A program made the translations under genes and the position numbers. From Methylobacterium sp. WL1 (lineage in GTDB: Bacteria > Pseudomonadota > Alphaproteobacteria > Rhizobiales > Beijerinckiaceae), in the NCBI RefSeq assembly GCF_008000895.1, contig NZ_CP042823.1:2421001-2485000 (forward strand): DNA of 64,000 bases, read 5' to 3'. Numbering within the stretch: position 1 is the stretch's first letter; each line of letters starts with the position of its first letter. Under the pieces are notes generated by a model. It did no database searches and was not told where the DNA came from. It worked only from the letters and a program-made list of their open reading frames with translations. Shown here piece by piece: positions 25,487-33,507 of the stretch.

Positions 25487-25864
25487 GTGAACGCTGTCCA
25501 TCAACCGGCAAATCCGTGTCATCCCGGTCTGTTTGTTCGCCGCAAGGTCTTCGAGCCGCGCAACCTGACCATCATGGAGGCTGCCGGTCTTCTGGGCGTC
25601 ACGCGTCACGCGCTCACCGACTTTCTCACCGAGAAGACGCCTTTGACAGCCGATCTGGCTTTCCAGATCGAGCAGGCGTTCGGGTACAGCATGGAAATGA
25701 TGATGGAGATGCAGAAGCAGTTCGACATCGCCGCCGTGCGCAGGCGCGAGCGGAATGTTCGAAACGAGTCAATGTCCAAGGCCTGGTCCCAGGTCGCCGC
25801 GACACGGCTCCAGGTTGCGCAGACACGGGCTCATACGTCCGAACGGAAGCACGCTTTCGCCTAA
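25487..25864 (+). CDS. HigA-family (XRE) addiction-module antitoxin, copy 2
   Basis: 125 residues from the GTG at 25487, which has GAAGGAG six bases upstream; the open frame extends 39 codons further but those residues are unlike the family. The core NPCHPGLFVRRKVFEPRNLTI, helix-turn-helix LGVTRHALTDFLTEK and FGYSMEMMMEMQ align throughout with copy 1 (about 62 % identity over 77 residues), so the pair arose by duplication or double acquisition. The C-terminal tails differ. No HigB toxin gene is adjacent here either. It probably still binds DNA as a dimer; targets unknown. Confidence 0.83.
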   Translation: MNAVHQPANPCHPGLFVRRKVFEPRNLTIMEAAGLLGVTRHALTDFLTEKTPLTADLAFQIEQAFGYSMEMMMEMQKQFDIAAVRRRERNVRNESMSKAWSQVAATRLQVAQTRAHTSERKHAFA

Positions 25865-26351
25865 CGTTTGCACCTATCGGATCTCGGCTCGAGCGATCGC
25901 CGCCGAAGTCGGAGGCGGGTTCGGCATACGCGAGCGCGTTAAATCAAGGCTTTAGAACTGCTCCCGATCGCAACGTGTTCGGGAGCAGATCTAGGGATCA
26001 TGGAGACCGAAGCTGTCGCAGCCGAGGGCGGGACTGTATGCTCGCCCTGCAAAGCCTCCACTTGTTCGACAGAATAGTCCGAGCAGCCGATAGGCCCGGG
26101 TAGGCCCGGAGGGGGTCCAAGGGCTCGCGACGCCCGCTGCGTCGGCGTTCGATGAAGCAGCGGTGAAATAGAACACCCGCTCGACGAAGCTTTCGGCACG
26201 TTGGACCCATCTTGTAGAGTGTACGGCCGACAACGAGGCGTTGCGCGCCGCCGCCGGGAGTCACGGACCCTGCACCCCGGGCCGTTGTCGGTTTACGAGC
26301 CGCAGCATACCAGGCCGCATGAATGTTTAGCGCCCCCCACCAGAGATTCGC
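25865..26351. other. Gene-free stretch with an inverted repeat
   Basis: No gene supported on either strand in about 490 bases. It holds a perfect 10-base inverted repeat (25958-25988), a short duplicated GGCCCGG-type tract near 26096-26110, and base composition grading from mixed to GC-rich. Several short open frames here lack ribosome sites and family features. Confidence 0.5.
25958..25988. repeat. Inverted repeat downstream of HigA copy 2
   Basis: CTGCTCCCGA (25958-25967) and TCGGGAGCAG (25979-25988) are perfect 10-base arms with an 11-base loop. There is no T-run after either side. It could be a factor-dependent terminator for the HigA gene about 95 bases upstream or a protein-binding site. 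Confidence 0.6.
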
Positions 26352-26780
26352 GTGAAGGCGCTGGGCTTGGCCTGGCGCGGGCGCCAGCTGCTCGTCGCCG
26401 AGGTCTATATCGACGACGGGCGCCTCAAGGGCGTGCGGCAGCTCGGGGGCAGCGTCGAATTTGTTGAGCCGGCCGAGGCGGCGCTCGTTCGGGAATTCCG
26501 GGACGAGCTTGGTCTCACGGTGCGGATCCTCGGCGTCCCGTTCGTGACGGAGAACCTCTACACCCACGAGGGCAGCCCGGGCCACGAGGTGCTGTTTCTG
26601 TTCCCGGTTGGCCTGCCGCCGGGCCCGCTCGATACGCGGGAATGCGTCGTCTTCCACGAGGATTGCGGCACGCCGTGCGTCGCCCGCTGGTACGATCTGG
26701 ACGTCCTCGATCGCGACGGCGGTCCCGCGTTGTACCCGGTCGGACTGAAGGCGCGGCTATTGGCCGAGCGGCGATCGTAG
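26352..26780 (+). CDS. Nudix hydrolase
   Basis: 142 residues from a GTG start. The Nudix box fits GX5EX7REUXEEXGU: Gly33, Glu39, Arg47-Glu48, Asp51-Glu52 (Asp in place of the first Glu), Gly54-Leu55 (GGSVEFVEPAEAALVREF then RDELGL). These enzymes cleave nucleoside diphosphates linked to another group, often to clear damaged nucleotides or regulatory dinucleotides. Residues around it (FVTENLYTHEGSPGHEVLFLFPVGL) fit small cytosolic Nudix proteins. Its substrate cannot be read from sequence. It ends 12 bases before the cysteine synthase-like gene, so the two may be co-transcribed. Confidence 0.9.
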   Translation: MKALGLAWRGRQLLVAEVYIDDGRLKGVRQLGGSVEFVEPAEAALVREFRDELGLTVRILGVPFVTENLYTHEGSPGHEVLFLFPVGLPPGPLDTRECVVFHEDCGTPCVARWYDLDVLDRDGGPALYPVGLKARLLAERRS

Positions 26781-26792
26781 GCGCGCGTACCT

Positions 26793-27811
26793 GTGCCGAA
26801 GGGCGCTTTCCCTGCCGGGCGCACGGTGCGGCTGCTAAACGACGGCGGTGGAATCACCCACGCCGAGCCCGCGTCCGTGCCCTACCCCATCGCCGCGTCC
26901 GCCCTCGATCTGATCGGCGGCACGCCGTTGATCGCCCTCGATCGCGTCCATCCCGGGCCGGGCCGCATCCTGGCCAAGGCCGAATTCATGCAGCCCGGCG
27001 GGAGTGTGAAGGATCGTGCCGCCCGCGCCATCCTGCTCGCCGCGCGGGCGGACGGCCGTTTGGCACCGGCGGCCCCGGTGGTGGAGATGTCGAGCGGCAA
27101 TATGGGGGCCGGCCTCGCCTTGGCCTGCGCGGCGCTCGGTCATCCGCTGCTCGTCACCCTGTCGGCGGGGAACAGCCCGCAGCGGGCACGGATGCTGGAG
27201 GCGCTCGGCGCGGAGGTCGTGCTGGTGCCGCAGGTCGATGGGGTGCCGGGGCAGGTGACCGGGGCCGATGTCGCGGCTGCCGTCGAGTCGGCGCAACGCC
27301 TGGCGGGTAAACGCGGCGGCTTCTATGTCGATCAGTTCCATGCCCCGGAGGGCGTCGCGATCCACCGGGATACGACCGGGCCGGAGGTCTGGGCGCAATC
27401 CGAGGGGCGGGTCATGCCTGGGTCGCCTCGGTCGGGACGGGCGCGACGTTTTTGGGTGTCGCTGCAGCGCTCCGGGCGCGCGATCCGCGCGTCGTCTGTG
27501 TGGCTGTGGAGCCCGACGGCTGCCGGCCGCTGGCGGGCGAGCTTGTCACCAAGCCGCGTCATGTCCTGCAGGGGACGGGGTACGGCAGCGTGCCGCCGCA
27601 TTGGGATCCCGGGCTCATGGATCTGGCCGTCGCGGTGACCGACGACGAGGTCGTGCGATGGCGCCGGTTGCTGGCGACGCGGGAGGGTCTGCATGTCGGC
27701 TACTCGGCCGCCGCCAATGTCTGCGTCGCCGCCGCCCTGCTCATTTCCGGTCGCCTGCCGGCAGACGCGGTCGCCGTGACGGTGCTGTGCGACAGCGGCC
27801 TCAAATACTGA
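26793..27811 (+). pseudogene. Cysteine synthase-like PLP enzyme, frameshifted
   Basis: The frame from GTG 26793 (GTG 26877 is an alternative start) encodes residues 1-207 of a cysteine synthase/cystathionine beta-synthase-type enzyme: DLIGGTPLIALDRV, PLP lysine Lys73 in GGSVKDRAAR, EMSSGNMGAGLAL, FYVDQFHAPEG and GPEVWAQSEGRV. At 27413/27414 the frame breaks; adding one base (GTC-gAT) restores the expected DAWVASVGTGATFLGVAAALRA, which continues in the other frame to a stop at 27811 (ending VAVTVLCDSGLKY). A single-base deletion, real or a sequencing error, is the simplest account. If real, the PLP phosphate-binding GTGAT loop is lost and the enzyme is dead. Confidence 0.85.
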
Positions 27812-27958
27812 TGGTTGTGGCGTCGGCCATCGCCGCCTTTGCCGCTGCGCCCCCGCGATGCTAGAGCCGGGTGACCCCATCGGTCCGGGTCCTCCGCGAC
27901 GCCGCGGCCGATGCGCCCGGACGTTCCGTCCGAAGCGGAGACGGGTGCTGGCGGAATC

Positions 27959-28411
27959 ATGACGACACGACCACCTCCCCGCGGCGGCCCGAAGGGACGC
28001 AAGCCCCCGTCCGGTAAGTTTCAGCCGTATGGCGATCGCGCCCGCACAGGCCCGCGCACCAGCGCCCGCGACGCGGCCGAGCGCGCGGCCCGCAACCGCG
28101 GCGACGATGCCGGCGCGCGCGATCCCTGGACCGCACCGGGCACGCCCCACGCTGTGGCGGCTGCGGCTGCGGCCGCCGCCGCTGCCGCCGCGAAACCGAG
28201 GCCGCGGCCTGCCGGGTCGAGCGCGACGATGCCGCGCCCCGCGCAAGGCCCGCCCCGGCCGAGCGCCAGGCCGGCCGCGAAGGCGTATGCCAAACCCGTC
28301 GAGACGCGGCCGGCTGCCCAGCCTTCGCCCCCGCCCCGCCGGCCGGCCCGACAAGGCGCGAGCAGCGCGCTGCCGCCTCCGCGACCCTCGCCTCCGGTGT
28401 GCAGACCCTGA
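27959..28411 (+). CDS. Pro/Ala/Arg-rich open frame, probable N-terminal extension of RluC
   Basis: The ATG at 27959 opens a basic, low-complexity frame (TTRPPPRGGPKGRKPPSG, GDRARTGPRTSARDAAERAAR) with a 13-alanine run, ending in frame at 28411 in atypical sequence. RluA-family synthases of this group often have a long basic N-terminal extension. The frame that contains the RluC domain is open upstream and reads PTRREQRAAASATLASG just before the annotated RluC start, a natural-looking lead-in, whereas the 27959 frame looks natural up to about 28350. So one base seems to have been lost or gained near 28350, splitting one protein. A separate gene is the alternative. Confidence 0.45.
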   Translation: MTTRPPPRGGPKGRKPPSGKFQPYGDRARTGPRTSARDAAERAARNRGDDAGARDPWTAPGTPHAVAAAAAAAAAAAAKPRPRPAGSSATMPRPAQGPPRPSARPAAKAYAKPVETRPAAQPSPPPRRPARQGASSALPPPRPSPPVCRP

Positions 28412-29388
28412 CGGTCGAGGCGGACGAGGCCGGCATGCGCATCGACCGCTTCCTCACCGCGCGCTTTCCACTCCTGCCCTTCACACGGGTGCAGAGCATC
28501 GTCCGTAAGGGCGAGCTACGGGTCGACGGCAAGCGCGCCAAGCCGAATGACCGGCTGGAGCCGGGCATGAGCGTGCGCGTACCGCCGCTGCGCCTCGACC
28601 AGCCGACCGAGCGCCCGCGCAGCGCCGCGCGGGAGCAGGACGATGCCGAGTTCCTGCGCTCGCTGATCCTCTACGAGGATGCCGACATGATGGTGCTCAA
28701 CAAGCCGTTCGGCCTTGCGGTCCAGGGCGGGTCGGGCACCGTCCGCCACGTCGACGGGCTGCTCGCCGCGCTGACCGGCCCGGACGGCCAGAAGCCGCGC
28801 CTCGTCCACCGTCTCGACAAGGACACGGCCGGCTGCTTGATCATCGCCAAGACCCGGTTGGCGGCCGCGACGCTGGCGAAGAGCTTCCGCTCGCGGGCGG
28901 CGCGCAAGATCTACTGGGCGCTCACCGCGGGCGTGCCGCGGGTGCGGCAGGGGCGGGTCTCGACCTACCTGGCCAAGGACGAGCCCACCGACGCCGATGC
29001 GCGGATGCGGGTGGCCAAGCATGGCGACGAGGGCGCCAGCCACGCGCTGACCTATTACGCGATGGTCGATCAGGCCGCCCAGAAGCTGTCGTGGCTGTCG
29101 TTCAAGCCCGTCACCGGGCGGACCCATCAGCTGCGTGCTCACGCGGCCCATATCGGCCACCCCATCGTCGGCGATCCGAAATACTTTTCCGTGGAGAACT
29201 GGGAGCTTCCGGGCGGGATCCAGAACCGGCTCCACCTGCTCGCCCGGCGGATCGTGATCCCGCATCCGCGCACCGGCCGGCCCGTGGATGTCAGCGCGCC
29301 GCTGCCGCAGCACATGGCCCAGAGCTGGAACCTGCTGGGCTTCGACGCCTCCCGCTACGATCCGATCGTCGAGGCGCCGGAGAGCTGA
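28399..29388 (+). CDS. rluC: RluA-family 23S rRNA pseudouridine synthase (RluC-like)
   Basis: 329 residues from GTG 28399. It converts uridines in 23S rRNA to pseudouridine. S4 RNA-binding domain at residues ~10-65 (GMRIDRFLTARFP, VRKGELRVDGKRAKPNDRL); catalytic motif RLVHRLDKDTAG with the nucleophilic Asp140; LIIAKT and the C-terminal motif PVTGRTHQLRAHAAHIGHPIVGD are intact. The true start may be upstream (see the 27959 open frame). In alphaproteobacteria rluC commonly stands near a HAD phosphatase and the ATP12 gene; here an alpha/beta hydrolase and a PsiF-like gene lie between. Its 3' end overlaps the antisense hydrolase gene by 34 bases. Confidence 0.92.
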   Translation: MQTLTVEADEAGMRIDRFLTARFPLLPFTRVQSIVRKGELRVDGKRAKPNDRLEPGMSVRVPPLRLDQPTERPRSAAREQDDAEFLRSLILYEDADMMVLNKPFGLAVQGGSGTVRHVDGLLAALTGPDGQKPRLVHRLDKDTAGCLIIAKTRLAAATLAKSFRSRAARKIYWALTAGVPRVRQGRVSTYLAKDEPTDADARMRVAKHGDEGASHALTYYAMVDQAAQKLSWLSFKPVTGRTHQLRAHAAHIGHPIVGDPKYFSVENWELPGGIQNRLHLLARRIVIPHPRTGRPVDVSAPLPQHMAQSWNLLGFDASRYDPIVEAPES

Positions 29389-30101
29389 TCGCGCAGCCAC
29401 GGTACGATGGCCTCTGCCAGCGCCTCGGGGGCCTCCATCGGAAGCATGTGGCCGGAGCCGTCGATCACTATCAGGGCGGCGCCGGGGATGCCGTCTCGCA
29501 GCTCCCGCGCCTCGTCGAGGCTGCGCAGGCCGTCCTGGGCTGCTGCCACCACAAGGGTCGGGCAGGCGATCGCGCCGAGCCTGTCCCGGTCGCTCGCCCG
29601 CGTCTGTCCGGCCTGGCGCAGGAACACGTCGCCCCCGAGCCGGTCGCCCATGCGGCAGATGCGGGCGATCAGGGCGTCGTCACCGGCCCGGTCCGGATGC
29701 ACCGATCCACGGATTGCGGACCGGCTGAGCCCGGTGAAACTATGGCGGCGCACGTGCCCGACGGCCGCATCCTTCCGGCGCGCCTGGGCGGGTGTGTCCG
29801 CCCGCGCCGAGGTGGCGATCAATACGAGCGCTCCGACCCGCTCCGGTGTGATGCGGGCCATCTCGCGCGCCACGTAGCCGCCCATCGAGAAGCCGATGAG
29901 GGCGAAACGGTCCGGCGCCTCCTCGACGACCCGCCGCGCCATCGCCGCGATGCTGTCGTCCCGGCCCAGATCGCCGTGCAGGATCGGCCCGAACGGCGCG
30001 AGGCTCGGGGCCATGTCGGCCCACAGGTCCGGATCGGTCATGAAGCCGGGAAGCAGAACGAGGGGCATGGCGCGGTCGTGATCCTCGGTGGCCCGGCGCA
30101 T
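29355..30101 (-). CDS. Alpha/beta hydrolase
   Basis: 248 residues from the ATG at 30101; ATG 30068 (MPLVLLPGF) is equally possible and neither has a clear ribosome site. Nucleophile Ser72 in GFSMGG, oxyanion region LLPGFMTDPDLW, acid in VVAAAQDGLRS and catalytic His in GSGHMLPMEAPEALAEAI: a complete catalytic triad. The fold is that of esterases or BioH-like carboxylesterases. No signal peptide. The gene is monocistronic, its 3' end overlapping rluC by 34 bases. Substrate unknown; a role as the BioH-type esterase of biotin synthesis is possible, since bioF and bioA are in the window, but nothing here shows it. Confidence 0.88.
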   Translation of the reverse strand: MRRATEDHDRAMPLVLLPGFMTDPDLWADMAPSLAPFGPILHGDLGRDDSIAAMARRVVEEAPDRFALIGFSMGGYVAREMARITPERVGALVLIATSARADTPAQARRKDAAVGHVRRHSFTGLSRSAIRGSVHPDRAGDDALIARICRMGDRLGGDVFLRQAGQTRASDRDRLGAIACPTLVVAAAQDGLRSLDEARELRDGIPGAALIVIDGSGHMLPMEAPEALAEAIVPWLRDQLSGASTIGS

Positions 30102-30286
30102 CGTCGGTGTCCGAGCGGCGCCCCTCTTTCGAGATGCGGCGCGCGCCTCCCCGGTGAAGCGCGGACCGCAGCCTGAAAGTCTCCCGACCGGCACGCCTTG
30201 GCAATTGGCCGCCTCGCCTCATATGCTGATCCGCGACCCGCCGTTCCGCCGCGGGGCCGATTTCCCGCGGTTCGAGACCCTGACGC

Positions 30287-30733
30287 ATGAAGCTCGCGAC
30301 GCTGGCCTGCCTCGCTGTCCTCTGCCTGGTCGGGCCGGCCGCCTACGCCGCGCCGGGCGATCCGCCCAAGCCGGCCGTCCCGGCGAGCCCAGCCCCAGCG
30401 GCCAGCGTGCCGAAGTCGGCGCAGCCCGCGCCGGTGGGCGAGGCCCCACAGCCGGCGCCTCCGGCCGCTCCTCCATTGTCCCCTTCGATGTCCCCTTCGG
30501 CCGCCCCATCCGCAACCACGCCGCAGGCCGCCCAGCGCCCGGCCTCGAGCGCCCGGGCCGAGCGCCGCCGGCGGTCCTATGCGGCCTGCAACCGCGCCTC
30601 CCACCAGCGCGGCCTACGCGGCGGCAAGCGCCGACGGTTCCTGATCCGCTGCCGGCTCGGCTACGAGCGCACGCACGGCCAGCCGGCGCAGCAGAATCCC
30701 GGCCAACCGGTACAGCCGGGCCGGAAGCCGTGA
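30287..30733 (+). CDS. Secreted Pro/Ala-rich protein with a PsiF-like C-terminal motif
   Basis: 148 residues. Signal peptide MKLATLACLAVLCLVGPAAYA, cleaved near residue 21. A Pro/Ala-rich linker follows (residues ~22-85). Residues ~94-126 form a compact Cys/Arg-rich segment: CNRASHQRGLRGGKRRR then FLIRCRL, which fits the PsiF repeat pattern (C-x2-A-x4-L-x-G-x2-R-x2-F-x3-C). PsiF is a phosphate-starvation-inducible periplasmic protein of enterobacteria. It precedes the HAD phosphatase by 31 bases. Function unknown; a periplasmic, basic, two-cysteine module is what the sequence shows. Confidence 0.7.
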   Translation: MKLATLACLAVLCLVGPAAYAAPGDPPKPAVPASPAPAASVPKSAQPAPVGEAPQPAPPAAPPLSPSMSPSAAPSATTPQAAQRPASSARAERRRRSYAACNRASHQRGLRGGKRRRFLIRCRLGYERTHGQPAQQNPGQPVQPGRKP

Positions 30734-30764
30734 CCGGTCGTCCCGTGCCGGACGTGACACGGCG

Positions 30765-31421
30765 ATGAAGCTCATCGTGTTCGACGTCGACGGCACCTTG
30801 GTCGACAGCCAGCACCTGATCGTCGCCGCCCAGGGGCTCGCCTTCGCGGAGAACGGCCTGCCTGCCCCGGGACGGCGCGAGGCGCTCTCGGTGGTCGGGC
30901 TGTCGCTGCCGCAGGCGTTCCGGCGCCTCGTCGGTGAGGACGGGCCGATCGCGGACCTCTCCGAGAGCTACAAGCAGGCCTATAACCGCCTTCGGATCGA
31001 CCCCGCCTACGAGGAGCCGCTGTTTCCCGGGATGGGCGATCTGCTGGCGCGGCTTCATGCCCGCGACGACGTGCTGATCGGCCTCGCAACCGGCAAGTCC
31101 CGGCGCGGGGTCGATCGCCTGATCGCCCATCACGGTTGGGCCGATTGGTTCGCCACCACGCAGAGCGCGGACGACGCCCCCTCCAAGCCCGACCCGACCA
31201 TGCTGCAGCAGGCGATGGCGGAGGCCGGCTGCACCCCGGACGCCACCATCATGGTCGGCGATACGACCTTCGACATCGGCATGGGCGTCGCGGCCGGTGC
31301 CGTGGCGATCGGGGTCGGCTGGGGCTACCACCCGGCCGGCGCCCTTTACGGGGCCGGGGCGGTCACGGTCGTGTCGAGCGCGGGCGCGCTGGAGGGGTTG
31401 TTCTCCAGGGGTGAGACCTAG
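30765..31421 (+). CDS. HAD-family hydrolase (phosphoglycolate phosphatase-like)
   Basis: 218 residues. HAD motif I FDVDGTLVDS with nucleophile Asp7 and Asp9, a helical cap domain (~15-80), motif II LATGKS, motif III lysine in SKPDPTML and motif IV MVGDTTFDIGMG with paired acidic residues. The cap type and length fit Gph/PGP-like phosphatases acting on phosphoglycolate or similar small phosphates. It stands 50 bases before the ATP12 gene, an arrangement conserved in many alphaproteobacteria, so the pair is likely an operon. The real substrate is not known from sequence. Confidence 0.9.
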   Translation: MKLIVFDVDGTLVDSQHLIVAAQGLAFAENGLPAPGRREALSVVGLSLPQAFRRLVGEDGPIADLSESYKQAYNRLRIDPAYEEPLFPGMGDLLARLHARDDVLIGLATGKSRRGVDRLIAHHGWADWFATTQSADDAPSKPDPTMLQQAMAEAGCTPDATIMVGDTTFDIGMGVAAGAVAIGVGWGYHPAGALYGAGAVTVVSSAGALEGLFSRGET

Positions 31422-31470
31422 CCTTGCAACGAGGCTCGCAGACGCACCGGAAAGATCCTATCTGGCATCC

Positions 31471-32259
31471 ATGAGCGATGTGACGAACGAGTGGCTCGGC
31501 GAACCGGGCGATGGGGAACGTCCCGACCCGGTGCGTGCGGCCCGCGGCCATGCCAAGCCCGCCCTCCCCCGCCGGTTCTACAAGGAGGCCGGCTTCGCGG
31601 AAGGGCCGGACGGGTTCCGGTTGACCCTCGACGGCCGTCCGGCCAACACGCCCGCCCGCAATCCGCTGAGTCTGCCCACGCGGGCGCTGGCTGAGAAGGT
31701 CGCGGCCGAATGGGCGGCGCAGGACACGGTGATTGATCCGGCCAAGATGCCGCTGACTCGGATCGCCAATACCAGCATCGACGGTGTCGCCCCGCGGCAC
31801 GCGGCCGTGGTGGAGGATCTCTGCGCCTATGCGGGCACCGACCTGATCGCGTATCGCGCCGGAGATCCGGAGCGTCTGGTTTCGGCTCAGGCCGCCGCGT
31901 GGGACCCTGTGCTCGACTGGGCTCGGGACACCTTCGGCGCCCGCGTGATCCTCAGCGAGGGCGTGATGCATGTCGAGCAGCCGCCCGACACGGTCCGGTC
32001 GCTATCTGAGGCGGTCGCCGCGGTGGAGAGCCCGTTCCGGCTGGCCGGCCTGCACACGCTGACCACGCTGACCGGCTCGCTGCTGATCGCGCTCGCGGTC
32101 CTGCGCGGCCGCCTCAGCCCGGCCGAGGCCTGGGATGCTGCCCACGTGGACGAGACCTATCAAGCCGCCGTCTGGGGCCGGGATGCTGAGGCCGAGGCGC
32201 GGCTGGCGATCCGCCGGGCGGAGTTCGAGGCCGCAGCCGAACTGATCGCCAGCGTCTGA
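31471..32259 (+). CDS. ATP12-family F1F0 ATP synthase assembly chaperone
   Basis: 262 residues from the ATG at 31471 (MSDVTNEW); the longer frame overlaps the HAD gene. ATP12 proteins bind the F1 alpha subunit before assembly; in bacteria they are limited mainly to alphaproteobacteria. Family marks: PRRFYKEAGF, LDGRPANTPARNPLSLP, LAEKVAAEWAAQ, MPLTRIANTSIDG, AGTDLIAYRA, WDPVLDWARDTFGA, LAGLHTLTTLTGSLLIALAVL and AWDAAHVDETYQAAVWGRDAEA. All the conserved blocks are in order and the length is typical. Strong support for the alphaproteobacterial origin of the window. Confidence 0.95.
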   Translation: MSDVTNEWLGEPGDGERPDPVRAARGHAKPALPRRFYKEAGFAEGPDGFRLTLDGRPANTPARNPLSLPTRALAEKVAAEWAAQDTVIDPAKMPLTRIANTSIDGVAPRHAAVVEDLCAYAGTDLIAYRAGDPERLVSAQAAAWDPVLDWARDTFGARVILSEGVMHVEQPPDTVRSLSEAVAAVESPFRLAGLHTLTTLTGSLLIALAVLRGRLSPAEAWDAAHVDETYQAAVWGRDAEAEARLAIRRAEFEAAAELIASV

Positions 32260-32391
32260 GGGAGGGCCCGGGTGGATTGCGCAGATGCGCTTGCGCAACA
32301 TGCCCGGACTCGCTGCCACCAGGGCGCAGAACCGGCTGACAGGCTGCGAAGAGTGACTTAGAGTCCGGATATTCCAGCCTTCGGACCATCC

Positions 32392-32691
32392 ATGCGCGTC
32401 GATCCTTGCCAAGACAGTCGTTTCGAAGGCGAACTGACGGCGCTGCTTTCCGACAAGCAGTCTTCCGACGACGCGTCGGTGCGCGAGGCGCTGTTCGCGG
32501 CCCTGTCACGGCTGGAGCGGCAGGCCCTGATCGCCGGCGCCGCGGATACCACTCTGCACAAGATCGCCGAGGCCCGATTCCTGGTCGGTATCCTGCGCGA
32601 TGCGATGCGCCCGTCGCGGATCGCGCCCCTGCGGAGCCTGCTGCGGCTGGCGGGGGAGACCCGACCACTCGCGGAGGCCGACCCGGCCTGA
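32392..32691 (+). CDS. Hypothetical protein (99 aa)
   Basis: The frame begins MRVDPCQDSRFEGELTALL and is predicted mostly helical (ALFAALSRLERQALIAGAAD, RFLVGILRDAMR, LRSLLRLAG). Third-codon positions are GC-rich like neighbouring genes, which favours a real gene, but there is no clear ribosome site and no domain I recognise. It lies between the ATP12 gene and a repeat-bearing convergent intergenic region before the glutathione peroxidase gene. Confidence 0.55.
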   Translation: MRVDPCQDSRFEGELTALLSDKQSSDDASVREALFAALSRLERQALIAGAADTTLHKIAEARFLVGILRDAMRPSRIAPLRSLLRLAGETRPLAEADPA

Positions 32692-32781
32692 GGCCGGGTT
32701 CAAATCCGGCCGCTGCGCCATCCCGGAGACATGCAAGGCGCCTTGGGATCTTAGAGTGTCCCAGGTGTTCGATACCCCCCT

Positions 32782-32895
32782 TGTCATCCCGGGGCCGCGA
32801 AACGGAGCTCGAAGTTGATAGCCGCCGACGGCTCAAGCCTTTGTAATACAGGCGGCTTTGGATCTCGGGCTCGCCTGAAGCGACTCGGGATGACA
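32782..32895. repeat. Intergenic repeat with inverted ends
   Basis: TGTCATCCCG (32782-32791) and CGGGATGACA (32886-32895) are perfect 10-base inverted ends of a ~114-base element lying between convergent genes (stops at 32691 and 32973). The TCATCCCGGG core recurs at 35681-35724, and in variant form at 20001-20055. No open frame inside. It looks like a REP/MITE-like dispersed element. Confidence 0.65.
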
Positions 32896-32972
32896 GAGTG
32901 AGGGACGCAGATATCGTCGGGATACGGGTTTGAGACGAGACCCCGGAAAAGCGGCAACGGTCTCGAAAATCC

Positions 32973-33467
32973 TCACCCCGCCGGCTGCGCCAGCGCTGCC
33001 CGGACCTTCCCCTCAAGCGAGGCGGGCTTGGCCGACGGCGCGAACCGGGCGACCACCTCGCCGTTCCGCGCGATCAGGAATTTCGTAAAGTTCCACTTGA
33101 TCGCCCTGGTGCCGAACAGCCCCGAGCGTGCCCGCTTCAGGTGGTCGAACAGCGGGTCGGCGTCAGTCCCGTTCACCGCGACCTTGCCGAGCACCGGGAA
33201 GCTGACGTCATAGGTCAGCGCGCAGAAGCTCGCGATCTCGGCCGCGTCTCCCGGCTCCTGGGCGCCGAACTGGTTGCAGGGGAAGCCCAATACCGTCAGA
33301 CCCTCGGCGCGATGGGCCCGCCACAGGGCCTCCAGCCCGGCATATTGCGGGGTGAAGCCGCAGCGCGACGCGGTGTTGACGATGAGCAGTACCTCGCCGC
33401 GATGTTGCGCGAGGGGATAAGGGCTGCCGTCCGCCGCCGGCACGGTGAAATCGTGGATCGTCGTCAT
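32973..33467 (-). CDS. Glutathione peroxidase (cysteine type)
   Basis: 164 residues. The peroxidatic residue is Cys36 in NTASRCGFTPQY (not selenocysteine); Gln and Cys64 lie in GFPCNQFGAQEPG, and the tryptophan of the active site in KWNFTKFLI. These mark the bacterial BtuE/Gpx family, which reduces hydrogen and lipid peroxides with glutathione or, more often, thioredoxin. No signal peptide, so cytosolic. It lies on the minus strand with its stop facing the hypothetical gene at 32392, across the repeat element. The related Cys-cluster gene lies upstream on the same strand, 40 bases away. Confidence 0.94.
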   Translation of the reverse strand: MTTIHDFTVPAADGSPYPLAQHRGEVLLIVNTASRCGFTPQYAGLEALWRAHRAEGLTVLGFPCNQFGAQEPGDAAEIASFCALTYDVSFPVLGKVAVNGTDADPLFDHLKRARSGLFGTRAIKWNFTKFLIARNGEVVARFAPSAKPASLEGKVRAALAQPAG

Positions 33468-33507
33468 GCCCGATCAGTCGGGCAAATGGCCGGATGCCGC
33501 AAGGGTG

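Noticed and set aside
25172..25609. Minus-strand 145-codon frame overlapping HigA copy 2
   Set aside because: It runs antisense through a well-supported gene and shows no toxin (HigB) features.
28154..28192. GC-rich triplet run as a possible repeat array
   Set aside because: It is a codon run for 13 alanines in a low-complexity protein, not a repeat array.
32690..32716. tRNA 3'-end-like sequence (GGTTCAAATCC in a GC stem)
   Set aside because: The T-arm loop would be 8 bases and no anticodon or D arm lies upstream; the stretch overlaps the end of a coding frame.
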